64,000 nucleotides of DNA from Diorhabda sublineata. Lineage: Eukaryota > Arthropoda > Insecta > Coleoptera > Chrysomelidae. The notes beneath the pieces are model-generated. The model worked only from the letters and a program-made list of their open reading frames with translations. It was not told the origin of the DNA and searched no databases. This document shows, piece after piece, positions 54,240-62,869 of the stretch. The translations under genes and the position numbers were made by a program. Where the stretch lies: contig NC_079486.1 of NCBI RefSeq assembly GCF_026230105.1, forward strand, positions 6,448,001 through 6,512,000. Reading direction: 5' to 3'. How positions within the stretch are numbered: the first letter of the stretch is position 1; the number at the start of each line of letters is the position of its first letter.

Positions 54240-54749
54240 TGAGCAAAGTTTCCAGTTTCACAGGGTGTACCATCAAATTTGCAAACGTCAATAATATGTG
54301 GAAAAATACCGAAAATGTGACATTTCTTCTGCAGAAAGTCGACTTTTTGTTGTCCTCGAACGTAAATGTAGTCTGCGGCATACAATAACTTTCGGGTAAT
54401 TCCAGCCGGCTATAGCCATATGATTGGAATCTTCTTGGTTATAACAAGTCATAGTACGTACGGCACTCACTATTCCAGGATCCCGAACTGTTTCCATTTC
54501 CCTGGCACTTTCACTGTACGTACATGAATCGAATAGAAAGGCCCCAACATTATTTGCTAATTTTACGTCACCAGCTCCATGTATTTCAAGCGAACCTTTA
54601 ATGCACAACAAAGTTTCGCTCATTGCAAAGAACGAATCAACCTGATTAATGCTAAACTCACAATCGTCAAACATCGGCTTACGGTAGATATCAAACATTG
54701 GAGGCATGTTATCGTTTTGGCGTTGACGTTTTCCATACATTGTTGTCAT
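54240..54749 (-). pseudogene. Polinton major capsid protein, truncated
   Basis: It starts at the ATG at 54749 with MTTMYGKRQRQ, then PPMFDIYRKPMFDD, FSINQVDSFFAM, LLCIKGSLEI, FLFDSCTYS, VRDPGIVSAVRTM and NHMAIAGWNYP. This matches the N-terminal part of the double jelly-roll (hexon-like) capsid protein of insect Polintons. After about residue 120 the frame turns into unrelated residues, and a faint continuation (CHIFGIFPHI) lies in another frame near 54300. About three quarters of the protein is missing. An internal short deletion near residue 20 is also likely. It cannot form capsids. Confidence 0.7.
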
Positions 54750-54859
54750 TTTTCAATTTAAAACCCAACGATTGCAGAACCAATTTGTTTGCGAACGTGA
54801 GTTGCTTCAGCTTTGATGGTAGCTTATCTAATGAAGTTGAATGCTCTGTAGACTGCCTT

Positions 54860-55607
54860 TTATGATTTATTATTAGTCCCATTTGCTTCGCGCGCTCTAA
54901 GCTCCAACACTAACGTACTTAGTTCTCCACGAAAGTTTACAGGCTGACCGTCTTGGTCTAAAGCGATGACGGTGATATTGGTTATTTCACGTTGTGGTAT
55001 AACAGGTAAATAGAGCAAATTATGAGGAATTTCGTCTATGGAATATCCTGGATTCACTTGTATGACGAATTCGTATATAGTATGAGCAGGTCTGTTTGCA
55101 TCGAAGGCTCCAGTAGTAATGTTACAATCGAAGCGAATACTAGATACTTTAATGATTTTGACGGGGAGATCTGACGGGTGTATTTTGTTTGCGACGAGAA
55201 TTTTCGGTGAAAATCCCAAAATTCTCCCAAGACTATTATCTTCTTTGAATGAAATTTTGTATTTACTGGAAATTTCACATTTCAACGTTTTGTGATTGGG
55301 TTTTAGTGAAAATATACCCTCTGGTCTAGTTGAATTGTCCACACCCAATTTATCTCGTATAAACGCTTCAATATCGACAATTTCGTAACATCCTATGAGA
55401 AAATCAAAACTTTGAAGCTTGCCCTTGGTATCGTAGTAGTAAAACTTACAAACTTACTTAAAACAATACAATGTTTGGTATACTGTGATAAGAATGAAAA
55501 GATCGCAAAGCTATTTCGTAATCATTATTCGGATCGAGCACAATAGGCGTAGTAGGTTGAAAGGTAAATTCATAATTGATGCTGTTTACTCTCAGCAACT
55601 GTGACAT
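54860..55607 (-). pseudogene. Polinton penton (minor capsid) protein, frameshifted
   Basis: The ATG at 55607 opens MSQLLRVNSINYEFTFQ, PTTPIVLDPNNDYEIAL and SIPNIVLF, then a stop near 55455. In a second frame it continues with FYYYDTKGKLQSF, the segment around DIEAFIRDKLGV, DNSTRPEGIFSLKPN, the GRILGF segment, PGYSIDEIPHNLLYLPV and NFRGELSTLVLELRA. This order is that of the single jelly-roll penton-like protein of insect Polintons. A GTAAGT donor (near 55450) and an ATAG acceptor (near 55394) are present, but splicing there would remove conserved residues. A frameshift is therefore the better reading. Confidence 0.75.
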
Positions 55608-55943
55608 GGTGACTAATGGAATTCGGGTGATGTTCGAATTTAAATAATACTACTTGTTTATTCTATTTATTGTTACAAAGAAAACAAGTGGCTTGAGAAC
55701 TCGGAGGACCATCACAATGTGTTGTCCAATCAGGTCGGTTGTAATGGATGAATCAAGGTAGTCGTATTTGTAGTTCAAAATTTCCTCGATATTCATTGGG
55801 AAGTTTATGCAACATATCCAACAATTCCCAAGGTCTTACACACTCTATTAGATGTTCAATGGGAAAGTGCTTTAGTTCTTCGACAGTAAAACTATTCAAT
55901 GTTTTTCCATGGTAGATATGTTGTAGTAATAGTTCTACGCTCG

Positions 55944-56299
55944 TCATTGTTGCTGTAGAAATTTCAAACACAAATGTCCGCAATTTATTTGATTGTAGTT
56001 TTGATATTGGGTATTGTTGTAGAAAATTCTTCACTCTTTCCCAGATATTCAACAACTTCTTTCGGCGTCTTCAAATTACCAAATGAATCAAAATACTCTA
56101 CATCGTTGTTTATCTTTCTGTAAGCCACCCAATGACTCCCACTATTCTTAGAGACATCTAAATTAACCACTGCGCATTCTTGTCTTCGAGGACCGTCTTT
56201 GGAGAGGGTGTCTCGCATGAAAACTCCTCGAAAATGTGGTATTTTAAGTAATTTTGCATAATGCGCAATGTCAAAGTCAGATAGTGCGTGATTGGGTAG
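55944..56299 (-). pseudogene. Polinton adenovirus-type cysteine protease, frameshifted
   Basis: Minus-strand frame: ALSDFDIAHYAKLLKIPHFRGVFMRD, then CAVVNLDVSK, the catalytic His in GSHWVAYRK, the catalytic Asp in VEYFDSFGN, and PPKEVVEYL-like residues. A frame change follows after KSEE, then the catalytic Cys in CGHLCLKFL, ending at 55944. This is the Ulp1/adenain family that matures capsid proteins. No ATG is available in frame before MRDTL. In related elements this domain appears to follow the PLA2-like protein directly, and here the two frames overlap at 56277-56299. All catalytic residues are present but split by one frameshift. Confidence 0.8.
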
Positions 56300-57043
56300 C
56301 TATATTAGTTTTTTTTTTTTTTAAATACAATCCAAATCCACCTTTTGAATACTTTTTCAAGTATAGGCCAGATCCTACACGTTCCATAGCCTTATTATGA
56401 CGTACATCTTCCTCCAATTTCTTTTGCGCATGCTTAGCATCAATGACGGTTTTTGCAATCCCAGCAGCACCACCTGACAAAGCTCCAAGTGCCGAAAGAC
56501 CGGCAAACAAAGGAATAAGTGGTAGGAAACCTCCGGATTTCGCTACAGGTATTACTCGAGGAACTTCGACTTCTTTTTTGCCACTAAATTCTTTAATAAG
56601 TGCTTTGGCTGCTCGTAAGGCAAACGTTGCGGTGTCTTTCAAAGATGTTCCTCTCTTCAATGACTTTCCCACTTTCAGAATAACATCTCGATGCAAGGAA
56701 CGACGTTTGCGACGACAACCCGTTCCCAGCTTTCTTTTCACCTTCATTCCGCCTGTTACAAGTAATGCAGCAGCTTTCTCTCCCAGTGAAGCGTCTTTTG
56801 ATTTGACGCGTGCCCAAGCTCTATCTTCAAGTGTCTGATCGGCTTTGTGTCGTTCTTCGAGAGACTTATTCTTCCAGTAAGAAATATCGTGTTGTTTACA
56901 AGCAGCGTCCAAGGGGTTTTTCCTGGAAAAAGGGGGGGGGTGGTTTACTTACGTCCACAGTACTGATAGCTAGGTAAGTGAAGTTCAATAGGTAGTTTAT
57001 TGATGAGAGAATTCAAAATACCCTCTCCTTCAAACACCAACAT
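56277..57043 (-). CDS. PLA2-like minor capsid protein of the Polinton
   Basis: Proposed start ATG at 57043 (MLVFEGEGILNSL), then LPSYQYCG, an interruption, then the phospholipase A2-like segment NPLDAACKQHDISYWKN with the His-Asp pair, RAWARV and GEKAAALLVTGGMK. Basic stretches follow (KRKLGTGCRRKRRS), then hydrophobic GGFLPLIPLFAGLSALGALSGGAAG and GLYLKK repeats at the end. The interruption (56923-56952) can be read as a 30-bp GT-AG intron with a run of nine Cs or as a decayed stretch. Either way the Ca-binding loop seen in relatives (CGPGTxL) is not intact. Parvovirus VP1-type PLA2 domains breach endosomes; a similar role here is inference. Confidence 0.65.
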
Positions 57044-57046
57044 TAA

Positions 57047-57083
57047 GACTGACACGCTTAATTGGTGACACCTATATTTAAAG
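57047..57083. promoter_or_regulatory. Shared bidirectional TATA element
   Basis: TATATTTAAAG at 57073-57083 reads CTTTAAATATA on the other strand. On minus it lies 31 bp from TCAGTC (57052-57047), a consensus initiator 5 bp before the PLA2-like ATG. On plus it lies about 30 bp before the ATPase leader. One AT box may serve both genes. Confidence 0.6.
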
Positions 57084-57111
57084 AGTAGTACTACGAAAAA
57101 CGACACACACA

Positions 57112-57795
57112 ATGAAAATAATTCAACAAGAGCAGACTATACCCATTGAAAATCTGGATTTCACCTCAACACCAACTGTTGGCAAACATGGTAAATTGTC
57201 GTCAAATTCTTTCCGTGCCATTATATGTGGCCCCAGTGGGTGTGGTAAGACGAACGTCGTGCTGGCGCTCCTATTCAATCCAAATGGCGCGAAATTCAAA
57301 AATGTTTATGTCTATTCAAAATCGTTATTTCAACCAAAGTATCAATTGCTACAAGAAGTTATAGCGCAAGTCAAGGGTGTTGGGTATTTCTCATTTAAAG
57401 ACAATGAGGAAATAATTAGTCCAGAGAAAGCTCGACCAAATTCCATCTTTTTATTCGATGACGTAGCCTGTGACGGTGAGCTGAAAATTCGTGAATACTA
57501 CTCCATGTGTAGACATAAAGATATTGATGCTGCATATCTTTGTCAAACATACTCAAAAATACCGAAACAGCTTATTCGCGACAATTGTAATGTTATTGTG
57601 TTATTCAAGCAGGATGAGGTGAACTTGAAACATATATTCGACGAACACGTATCTCCAGACATGTCGTTTGACACATTCAAAAATGTGTGTTCAAAGTGTT
57701 GGTGTGATCGCTATGGTACTTTGGTAATTATGAAGGACTTTACCCTTAATGGTGGTAGGTATCGCAAAGGATTCGATAAATATATAAAATTGTAA
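57112..57795 (+). CDS. Polinton packaging ATPase (FtsK/HerA, A32-like)
   Basis: 227 residues from the ATG at 57112. Walker A is GPSGCGKTN (about residues 40-48). Walker B is SIFLFDDVA (about residues 111-119). A sensor-like YLCQTYSKIPKQLIRDN follows, then a Cys-rich patch CSKCWCDRYG. Size and motifs match the genome-packaging ATPase of Polintons and other adeno-like viruses, which pumps DNA into the capsid. The frame is fully open, and the gene is followed 24 bp later by the DUF8207-like gene. Expected partners (capsid, penton) are broken in this copy. Confidence 0.9.
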   Translation: MKIIQQEQTIPIENLDFTSTPTVGKHGKLSSNSFRAIICGPSGCGKTNVVLALLFNPNGAKFKNVYVYSKSLFQPKYQLLQEVIAQVKGVGYFSFKDNEEIISPEKARPNSIFLFDDVACDGELKIREYYSMCRHKDIDAAYLCQTYSKIPKQLIRDNCNVIVLFKQDEVNLKHIFDEHVSPDMSFDTFKNVCSKCWCDRYGTLVIMKDFTLNGGRYRKGFDKYIKL

Positions 57796-57819
57796 GCTGC
57801 ATCTTTAGTCCATACCAAA

Positions 57820-58815
57820 ATGTCTGACGATAAGGTTGCTAATGCATTGCGCAAGAAAAAAGTGTCCGAACTTGCCAGATCGATTCGCAAAAAATACTTG
57901 TCGTTGAAATTAGGTAAATCAGAGCAAGATGAGTCTATTAATAAAGTATTCAAGCCGATATCTAAACCACTTGAAGAAATTGTGCAATCCTCAAAGACAT
58001 TACAAAAAACGATTACAAATTTAAATCCAAAAGAGGAAATAAAGAAGGAAGAACCTGATGATGTGTTTACACCTTTTCTCGAAACGGAACCGGTGGCCGA
58101 AACCGATGAATTCGGAAATATTACACGTTCTGAATCTCCAGAAGAGATGCGCCCCGAAATTTCCCAGGAAGCTTTCGCAGACTATTTGGACCAATATCCA
58201 GCCATCAGTCTTCAGTTCATTGAAGATTACTTCCAAAAAGATGATAAAATTGATAAAAATTATGGTCCGATATACAATGATGAAATCGGTTGGTCATTAG
58301 GCAAACGTCGAATTGCATTTGATGGAAAAACCGGTAATATAAACATACTACCTGAGAAAAACAAAGTAGGAAGATATGTAATTGGAACACCAGGCTTGTA
58401 TGAGCTTCTATTTTACCGAGATCCCAGTTACAATGATCAAGATTTACAGAACTATAAAAATCTTTTGACAACAACTGAAGTTCATTTAGACACGTTAGAT
58501 CGTCTTAAGGGGTCAAGTACTGAAAAATATCACTACATCATAAAACCTTTATTTAAAACAAAATCTCTAACGACGACGAATAGATCGTCGCAGGTATTGA
58601 CTCGTCTAAAATCGATTCCTTCAGCAAAAGGAAAAGGCATCGATCGTTTAAGATATAATGATAAACCTATGGAGTATATTTATTGGGATGATGCGAATGA
58701 ATTGGTGGAACGTTTGAAGTTGTTGATTGCTTCAAAAGAGGCAGGTAATACGTCACACGACAACGAAATAGTAGCAGTTATCAATGAACTCAAGGAGGCT
58801 GATATAATAGAATAA
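57820..58815 (+). CDS. DUF8207-type Polinton protein
   Basis: 331 residues. The N-terminus is basic and helical (RKKKVSELARSIRKKYLSLKLG), followed by an acidic, disordered linker (EEIKKEEPDDVFTPF). The conserved C-terminal domain contains DKNYGPIYNDE, VIGTPGLYELLFYRDP, a YKNLLTTTEVH segment, KYHYIIKPLF and MEYIYWDDANELVERLKLLI, ending LKEADIIE. The GTPGLYELLF and YIYWDDxNELVxRLxLL blocks are the signature of the DUF8207 family found in insect Polintons. Function is unknown; virion structure or DNA binding are guesses. Open and apparently intact. Confidence 0.75.
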   Translation: MSDDKVANALRKKKVSELARSIRKKYLSLKLGKSEQDESINKVFKPISKPLEEIVQSSKTLQKTITNLNPKEEIKKEEPDDVFTPFLETEPVAETDEFGNITRSESPEEMRPEISQEAFADYLDQYPAISLQFIEDYFQKDDKIDKNYGPIYNDEIGWSLGKRRIAFDGKTGNINILPEKNKVGRYVIGTPGLYELLFYRDPSYNDQDLQNYKNLLTTTEVHLDTLDRLKGSSTEKYHYIIKPLFKTKSLTTTNRSSQVLTRLKSIPSAKGKGIDRLRYNDKPMEYIYWDDANELVERLKLLIASKEAGNTSHDNEIVAVINELKEADIIE

Positions 58816-58843
58816 TACAAGTTGAAACTTGTTCATTTTAATT

Positions 58844-59503
58844 ATGCCAGTCGATAAATTCGGACATAGACATCAAACGCCCTATGCGCGTTTACCAGTG
58901 AAAATTACGTTTCCTCATACACAGGACGGTAATATTGATATTGAAAATATGAAAATTTGTAATGTTAAGGAGCCGACAACAAATAGTGATGCTGCAACAA
59001 AAAAATATGTTGATGTGCGGTTGAATGACCTACGTGCTATCAACTCGCCATTAATTCAAGCACATGGTGTGGTGCTGCAGCAACAAGACCGTGATATAAA
59101 GAATTTAGCTGTAGGATTGAACGAAATAAGAAATGAGCTTCATAAGACGAAAATCCCCATATTACAGGCGCACATTACTAACTTACAAAATAAAACTAAC
59201 GAAATTAATACATTTATTTCGCGAAATCCCCCTGTAGCAGCTAGGGATATGGCTACGAAGAAATACGTTGACAATTCAATTGTTGCTGCCAAAATATTTA
59301 TTCGAAAAGAATTCACTGCTCCTATTAACATGTGTGTTGAGAGCATACGTGAGTTACAAAAAGAAATTACAGAAAATATCAGATCCGTCTCTGATATGAA
59401 AACTAACGTTTCGGGCATTGTAAACAATATTAAGGTTATGAATACGAATACCGTTAACCGCATTAACAGTCTGGAGCTGAAGCTAGCTGGTAGTACGTCA
59501 TAA
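58844..59503 (+). CDS. Fibre-like coiled-coil protein with phage tail-fibre motifs
   Basis: 219 residues from the ATG at 58844, chosen over an upstream TTG because MPVDKFGHRHQ gives a natural start. Residues 35-55 read IDIENMKICNVKEPTTNSD. The motif DAATKKYVD follows and recurs as DMATKKYVD around residue 140. In phage tail fibres the pattern N-hydrophobic-NV-x-P-x-D-A-x-T-K-x-Y-V-D marks trimeric fibre repeats. The stretches between are heptad-like. I infer a trimeric spike or fibre. The stop is one base before the integrase ATG. Confidence 0.65.
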   Translation: MPVDKFGHRHQTPYARLPVKITFPHTQDGNIDIENMKICNVKEPTTNSDAATKKYVDVRLNDLRAINSPLIQAHGVVLQQQDRDIKNLAVGLNEIRNELHKTKIPILQAHITNLQNKTNEINTFISRNPPVAARDMATKKYVDNSIVAAKIFIRKEFTAPINMCVESIRELQKEITENIRSVSDMKTNVSGIVNNIKVMNTNTVNRINSLELKLAGSTS

Positions 59504-59504
59504 T

Positions 59505-60434
59505 ATGTATTCTAAAGAAAAAATTCATCTTGTAAACGAACTCCACAAACCGATACGGAAAAAATTTCCTCGGAGACGCACTATTATTAAGGGTCTTGAC
59601 GATCTTTGGCAAATAGATCTTGCGGAGATGAGGAATTTTGCATCACAAAATAGGAATCATAAAATGATACTGGTCGTCATTGATTGTTTTTCAAAGTTTG
59701 TGTGGACACGCCCACTAAAAACGAAGACCGGAGAGGAGATTACTCGGGAATTCTCGGACATTCTCGCTCACACTAGACGAATACCAAAAAATCTGCAATC
59801 TGATCAGGGAAAGGAATTTTACAACAGCAAATTTCAAAATTTAATGAGAAAACACAACATAAATCATTATAGCGTATTTAGTACAATGAAAGCCTCTATG
59901 GCAGAGCAAGTTATAAGAACGCTAAAATCGAAACTCTACAAGTATTTCAGTTTAAATGGCACCTACAAATGGATTGATATTCTGCCTGAAATAACTCAAA
60001 ACAATAACAATACAAAACATTCCACATCAAAATATAAACCTTCTCAAGTCAACAAATCCAACGAAAAATCTATTTTGAATAACACCTATAGTCATTTAAA
60101 GATAGCCGGTCCACGAAAATTTAAAGTTGGCGACATTGTGCGCATATCCAAGGCAAAGCATGTCTTTGAAAAAAGATATACACCCAATTGGACTACAGAA
60201 CTATTCAAAATCACCAAAGTTAAAATTACCAATCCTGCTACGTATTTACTTGAAGACATGCAAGGTACACCAATCAGCGGCTGCTTCTATCATGAAGAAC
60301 TACAGAAAACATCGAATCCAGACATTTACTTAGTTGAAAAGGTGCTCAGAAGAAAGGGTAACAAAATGTACGTCAAGTGGCTTGGTTTGGATAGCAAACA
60401 CAACAGTTGGATAGAAAATATTGATATTGTATAG
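59505..60434 (+). CDS. Polinton retroviral-type integrase with chromodomain
   Basis: 309 residues. Catalytic triad: Asp in WQIDLAEM (about residue 38), Asp in NLQSDQGKEFYN (about residue 98), Glu in SMAEQVIRTLK (about residue 134). In most relatives the last motif reads VERFNRTLK, so the Glu is kept but its context has drifted. An SH3-like segment follows (KFKVGDIVRISKAK), and a chromodomain lies at the end (YLVEKVLRRKGNKMYVKWLGL, then SWIENIDIV). It inserts Polinton DNA with 6-bp staggered cuts, which agrees with the TTTCTC duplication here. The frame is intact. Confidence 0.9.
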   Translation: MYSKEKIHLVNELHKPIRKKFPRRRTIIKGLDDLWQIDLAEMRNFASQNRNHKMILVVIDCFSKFVWTRPLKTKTGEEITREFSDILAHTRRIPKNLQSDQGKEFYNSKFQNLMRKHNINHYSVFSTMKASMAEQVIRTLKSKLYKYFSLNGTYKWIDILPEITQNNNNTKHSTSKYKPSQVNKSNEKSILNNTYSHLKIAGPRKFKVGDIVRISKAKHVFEKRYTPNWTTELFKITKVKITNPATYLLEDMQGTPISGCFYHEELQKTSNPDIYLVEKVLRRKGNKMYVKWLGLDSKHNSWIENIDIV

Positions 60435-60476
60435 ATTTTTTTTCGGTTCGCCGCGCTAAAAACCTTGAAAGAGCTC

Positions 60477-60515
60477 TATAAATTGGAGTGAGCTTTGGAT
60501 ATCAAACCCAGTTAG
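60477..60515 (+). promoter_or_regulatory. TATA box with initiator-like CAGTT
   Basis: TATAAATT at 60477-60484, then CCCAGTTAG with its A at 60510, ten bases before the ATG at 60520. Spacing and sequence resemble the 49281 promoter. Confidence 0.5.
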
Positions 60516-60519
60516 CAAC

Positions 60520-61176
60520 ATGTGTTCCCCCCAAGATAGTGGTATTGTCGACATCGAATCTGATTCGAGTAACTACAGTTCAGAGTTAAATAGAATATTG
60601 GAAAACTATGAGACTGCTGTCAAGTCTGAAAACATTTACCTGCTTTCAACACAGTATCCAATTTCGGGGTATGAAGTAAAATGTGGAATAAGTCCTGCAA
60701 GATCATTCACACCTGCTGTTATCTTATCTCAACATCTTAAGTTCAGCAAAATATCTTTCAGTACTTATGAATGGAATACCTTTATCTCAATTATGTCACA
60801 ACAGATCTTTCATACCGGAGACGAGTTCAAACCTGATTCATTACCATGTGGAGATTACTGTACCATCACCCCATTGAATTACGATGACAGTAAGGTAATT
60901 TTAGTCAAGAAACATGGTGTTGAGTATTACATGGATGAAGAAGTATCGCAAATTTTAGAATTAAATAATTTAATTATACAACGTATATCTGTGTTAGAAA
61001 ATTTGAATTTTTGTGAATATTATTATAATGTTTTGGATTTCTGTAAAAAAAAACCTTCTCCGAAAGTCCTTTACAAATTTTATACACATTTTGTTCTATT
61101 ACACCAAACGATATGTTACACAATGCTCTTAGAGAATTTGTATACTTTTATAAAGTTAAAGTTATCAATGATTTAA
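60520..61176 (+). CDS. Conserved Polinton protein of unknown function
   Basis: 218 residues. An acidic, Ser-rich start (VDIESDSSNYSSELN) is followed by QYPISGYEVKCGISPARSF, a KFSKISFSTYEWNTFISIM segment, GVEYYMDEEVSQILELNN and RISVLENLNFCEYYYNVL. I have the impression that similar proteins occur at one end of insect Polintons, but I cannot name a family. It has its own TATA box, is the last gene before the right TIR and is fully open. There are no membrane or signal segments. Control or host interaction would be a guess. Confidence 0.55.
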   Translation: MCSPQDSGIVDIESDSSNYSSELNRILENYETAVKSENIYLLSTQYPISGYEVKCGISPARSFTPAVILSQHLKFSKISFSTYEWNTFISIMSQQIFHTGDEFKPDSLPCGDYCTITPLNYDDSKVILVKKHGVEYYMDEEVSQILELNNLIIQRISVLENLNFCEYYYNVLDFCKKKPSPKVLYKFYTHFVLLHQTICYTMLLENLYTFIKLKLSMI

Positions 61177-61322
61177 ATAAATAATTATTATTGTTATTGT
61201 TGTTGTTTTTTTTATGTTACTTTTAAGTCACCCGGTATACGTTACTTTTAACTGTATTTCAGTAATAAGACGCTATCAGTTAACCGCAGATTTTTATATT
61301 ACAAGATTAGCGCTCCCGCTGT

Positions 61323-61635
61323 TATCATCGCAACGAATCTTTCTCGATTACGTGCGTGATACCTTACATTGACAAAAAATCTCTTTTTATCTATACATTA
61401 TACTTTTATGTTACAAGATTAGCGAAAAATAATGGTATATATAATTTTTTAAAACCCAAAGACTTTTAACCGACCTGGTATATCAGCGCTCCCGCTGTTA
61501 TCATCGCAACGAATATATAACTTTACGCATGCGCAAAAACGAAGTCTCTCTCTCTCTTACACATTGTCTCGCTGCTCTCTCTCTAACACACGGTTTTCCC
61601 TATTTCTATAGTCAGACATACGTTGTTCATCTACT
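61323..61635 (-). repeat. Polinton right terminal inverted repeat
   Basis: About 313 bp, the reverse complement of the left TIR, with the 19-bp insertion described there. The element ends CTACT at 61635. Confidence 0.95.
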
Positions 61636-61641
61636 TTTCTC
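61636..61641. repeat. Polinton target-site duplication, right
   Basis: TTTCTC, identical to 47904-47909. Confidence 0.9.
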
Positions 61642-62044
61642 TATTTGTTTCCCCTGTTATATGTAAATTTTATTTTTTTATTCACTTTTTATTCTCCCGT
61701 AATTGTGGCGGAAACAAAGGGTTGAGATTATTTGGAATTGGGCATCAAATTGCCGGAAAGGAGCATAAAAATGATTGGCTCGGCGGATAACGCGTTAATC
61801 ATGGAATTACTCATATTTATGACGTTTTAATAACAATATAATTGAATTTTTTTCGGAAATTTAAGGATACTGCTGAAACTGTTGAAATTAGGCATAAAAA
61901 ATGATTTGCATAAAATTAATAAAAAAAATGATTTTATAACAAACTTTATTGAGAAAATTAACAAATTTTTATCAAAAATTAGAACGAACATTTTTCCTTC
62001 AAATCACGACACCATCACTCAAAAGTATCTTTCTGCTATTCTCC
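61642..62044. other. Intergenic region and probable 3' UTR of the PWWP gene
   Basis: No coding region. The part near 61985-62044 is the 3' flank of the minus-strand PWWP gene and is the part duplicated at 26357-26400. Confidence 0.5.
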
Positions 62045-62449
62045 TCATATTTCATCCTCCTTCTCTTCTTCATCCTCCTCTACTTCTTGCTCCTCTTCTT
62101 CTTCTTCTTCGTAGTCTTCCGCCGAAGATTCCGTCTCATCACCCAACTTCGCGCGTTTCTTCTGTTTACCGCCGCCATCCTCACTCGCGTATCTCTGTCG
62201 CTTCGTGTTTCTCGAAGATTTCGCATATCTATATATGAAGCTGTACTTTTTCAGTCTGTCGAGCAGCTTCATTTCGACGGCTTCTTTAGCCTGTGTGACG
62301 GCTACGTCCATCCCGAGTTTGAGTTTATTGAATTTATCGTTCAGCACAAGGTTATCGTCGATATTTTTCAAGAACGGTTTCAAATTTTCGGCCTTCACCC
62401 AAGATCTAGTCACCGAGTCGGAATCGAAAAATGTCACGTGGTAGTGCGT
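62045..62449 (-). CDS. ZCWPW1-like: ZCWPW1-like gene, last exon (PWWP C-terminal half and acidic tail)
   Basis: The exon starts after TTATTTTCAG (acceptor at 62451-62450) and reads THYHVTFFDSDSVTRSWV, then LKPFLKN, the second half of a PWWP domain. A helical segment with LGMDVAVTQAKEAVEMKL follows, then a basic stretch (SSRNTKRQRYAS) and an acidic Glu-rich tail ending at 62045. It joins the upstream exon in phase 0. PWWP domains read methylated histone H3 (K36me3), and ZCWPW1 pairs this with a CW finger that reads K4me3. In vertebrates ZCWPW1 acts in meiotic recombination repair. The homology call rests on domain order. Confidence 0.75.
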   Translation of the reverse strand, partial: THYHVTFFDSDSVTRSWVKAENLKPFLKNIDDNLVLNDKFNKLKLGMDVAVTQAKEAVEMKLLDRLKKYSFIYRYAKSSRNTKRQRYASEDGGGKQKKRAKLGDETESSAEDYEEEEEEEQEVEEDEEEKEDEI

Positions 62450-62869
62450 CTGAAAATAATCGTTATCCGTCAATACACAGTGTGACTAACTCCATAGATC
62501 GAATTCCTTGTGTCGTTTCAAGAATTTTATCGAAATATATTACGAAAAAAAGTCGATTAATCACCCTGTATATGGGCATCAAAATTTACAAATTAAAAAA
62601 AAATATAAAGCTGTATACGAGTTTACAAATTTCCCACTCTCCACTTTCAGTTGATAAAAAGAATCGCACTCTATTTAAGGTAACTTGAAATTTATTTCGA
62701 TTTCCACTCCAAATGAAATATTGGAATAAGTAAAAAAATCACCCTGTATATAAGGTAACTTAATAATTTCGATATTAAAACAAAATCATCCTGTACGTGA
62801 CATGAACTAAAAAAATGGTACTTACAACACTAACCTAATGAAAGTGACCGAGAGAAATATTAGACTTAC
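62450..62869 (-). other. Intron of the ZCWPW1-like gene
   Basis: 420 bp. The donor is CCG|GTAAGT at 62869 and the acceptor TTTTCAG ends at 62450. Phase 0. Confidence 0.8.

Larger units (their letters stand above)
47910..61635. mobile_element. Polinton/Maverick element, 13,726 bp, with TIRs and TSD
   Basis: It is delimited by a perfect 6-bp duplication, begins AGTAGATGAAC and ends GTTCATCTACT, and has ~300-bp terminal inverted repeats. Gene content: matrixin-like, OB-like, DNA polymerase B, Cys-rich, small membrane protein (plus strand); capsid, penton, protease, PLA2-like (minus strand); ATPase, DUF8207-like, fibre-like, integrase, unknown (plus strand). The right-hand genes are intact and the left-hand replication and capsid genes are damaged. 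Polintons are self-synthesising DNA transposons related to adeno-like viruses. Confidence 0.95.

Noticed and set aside
54130..54385. Reading the capsid 3' region as a lipase or protease domain
   Set aside because: Cys-containing patterns there matched nothing convincingly, and the frames are short.
55394..55455. An intron in the penton gene (GTAAGT...ATAG)
   Set aside because: Splicing would delete conserved residues (FYYYDTKGKLQSF) that are clearly coding, so a frameshift is the better explanation.
62045..62485. Plus-strand frames opposite the PWWP exon, rich in Phe and Leu
   Set aside because: They result from the antisense of the GAA-rich acidic tail. The minus frame has a domain and proper splice sites.
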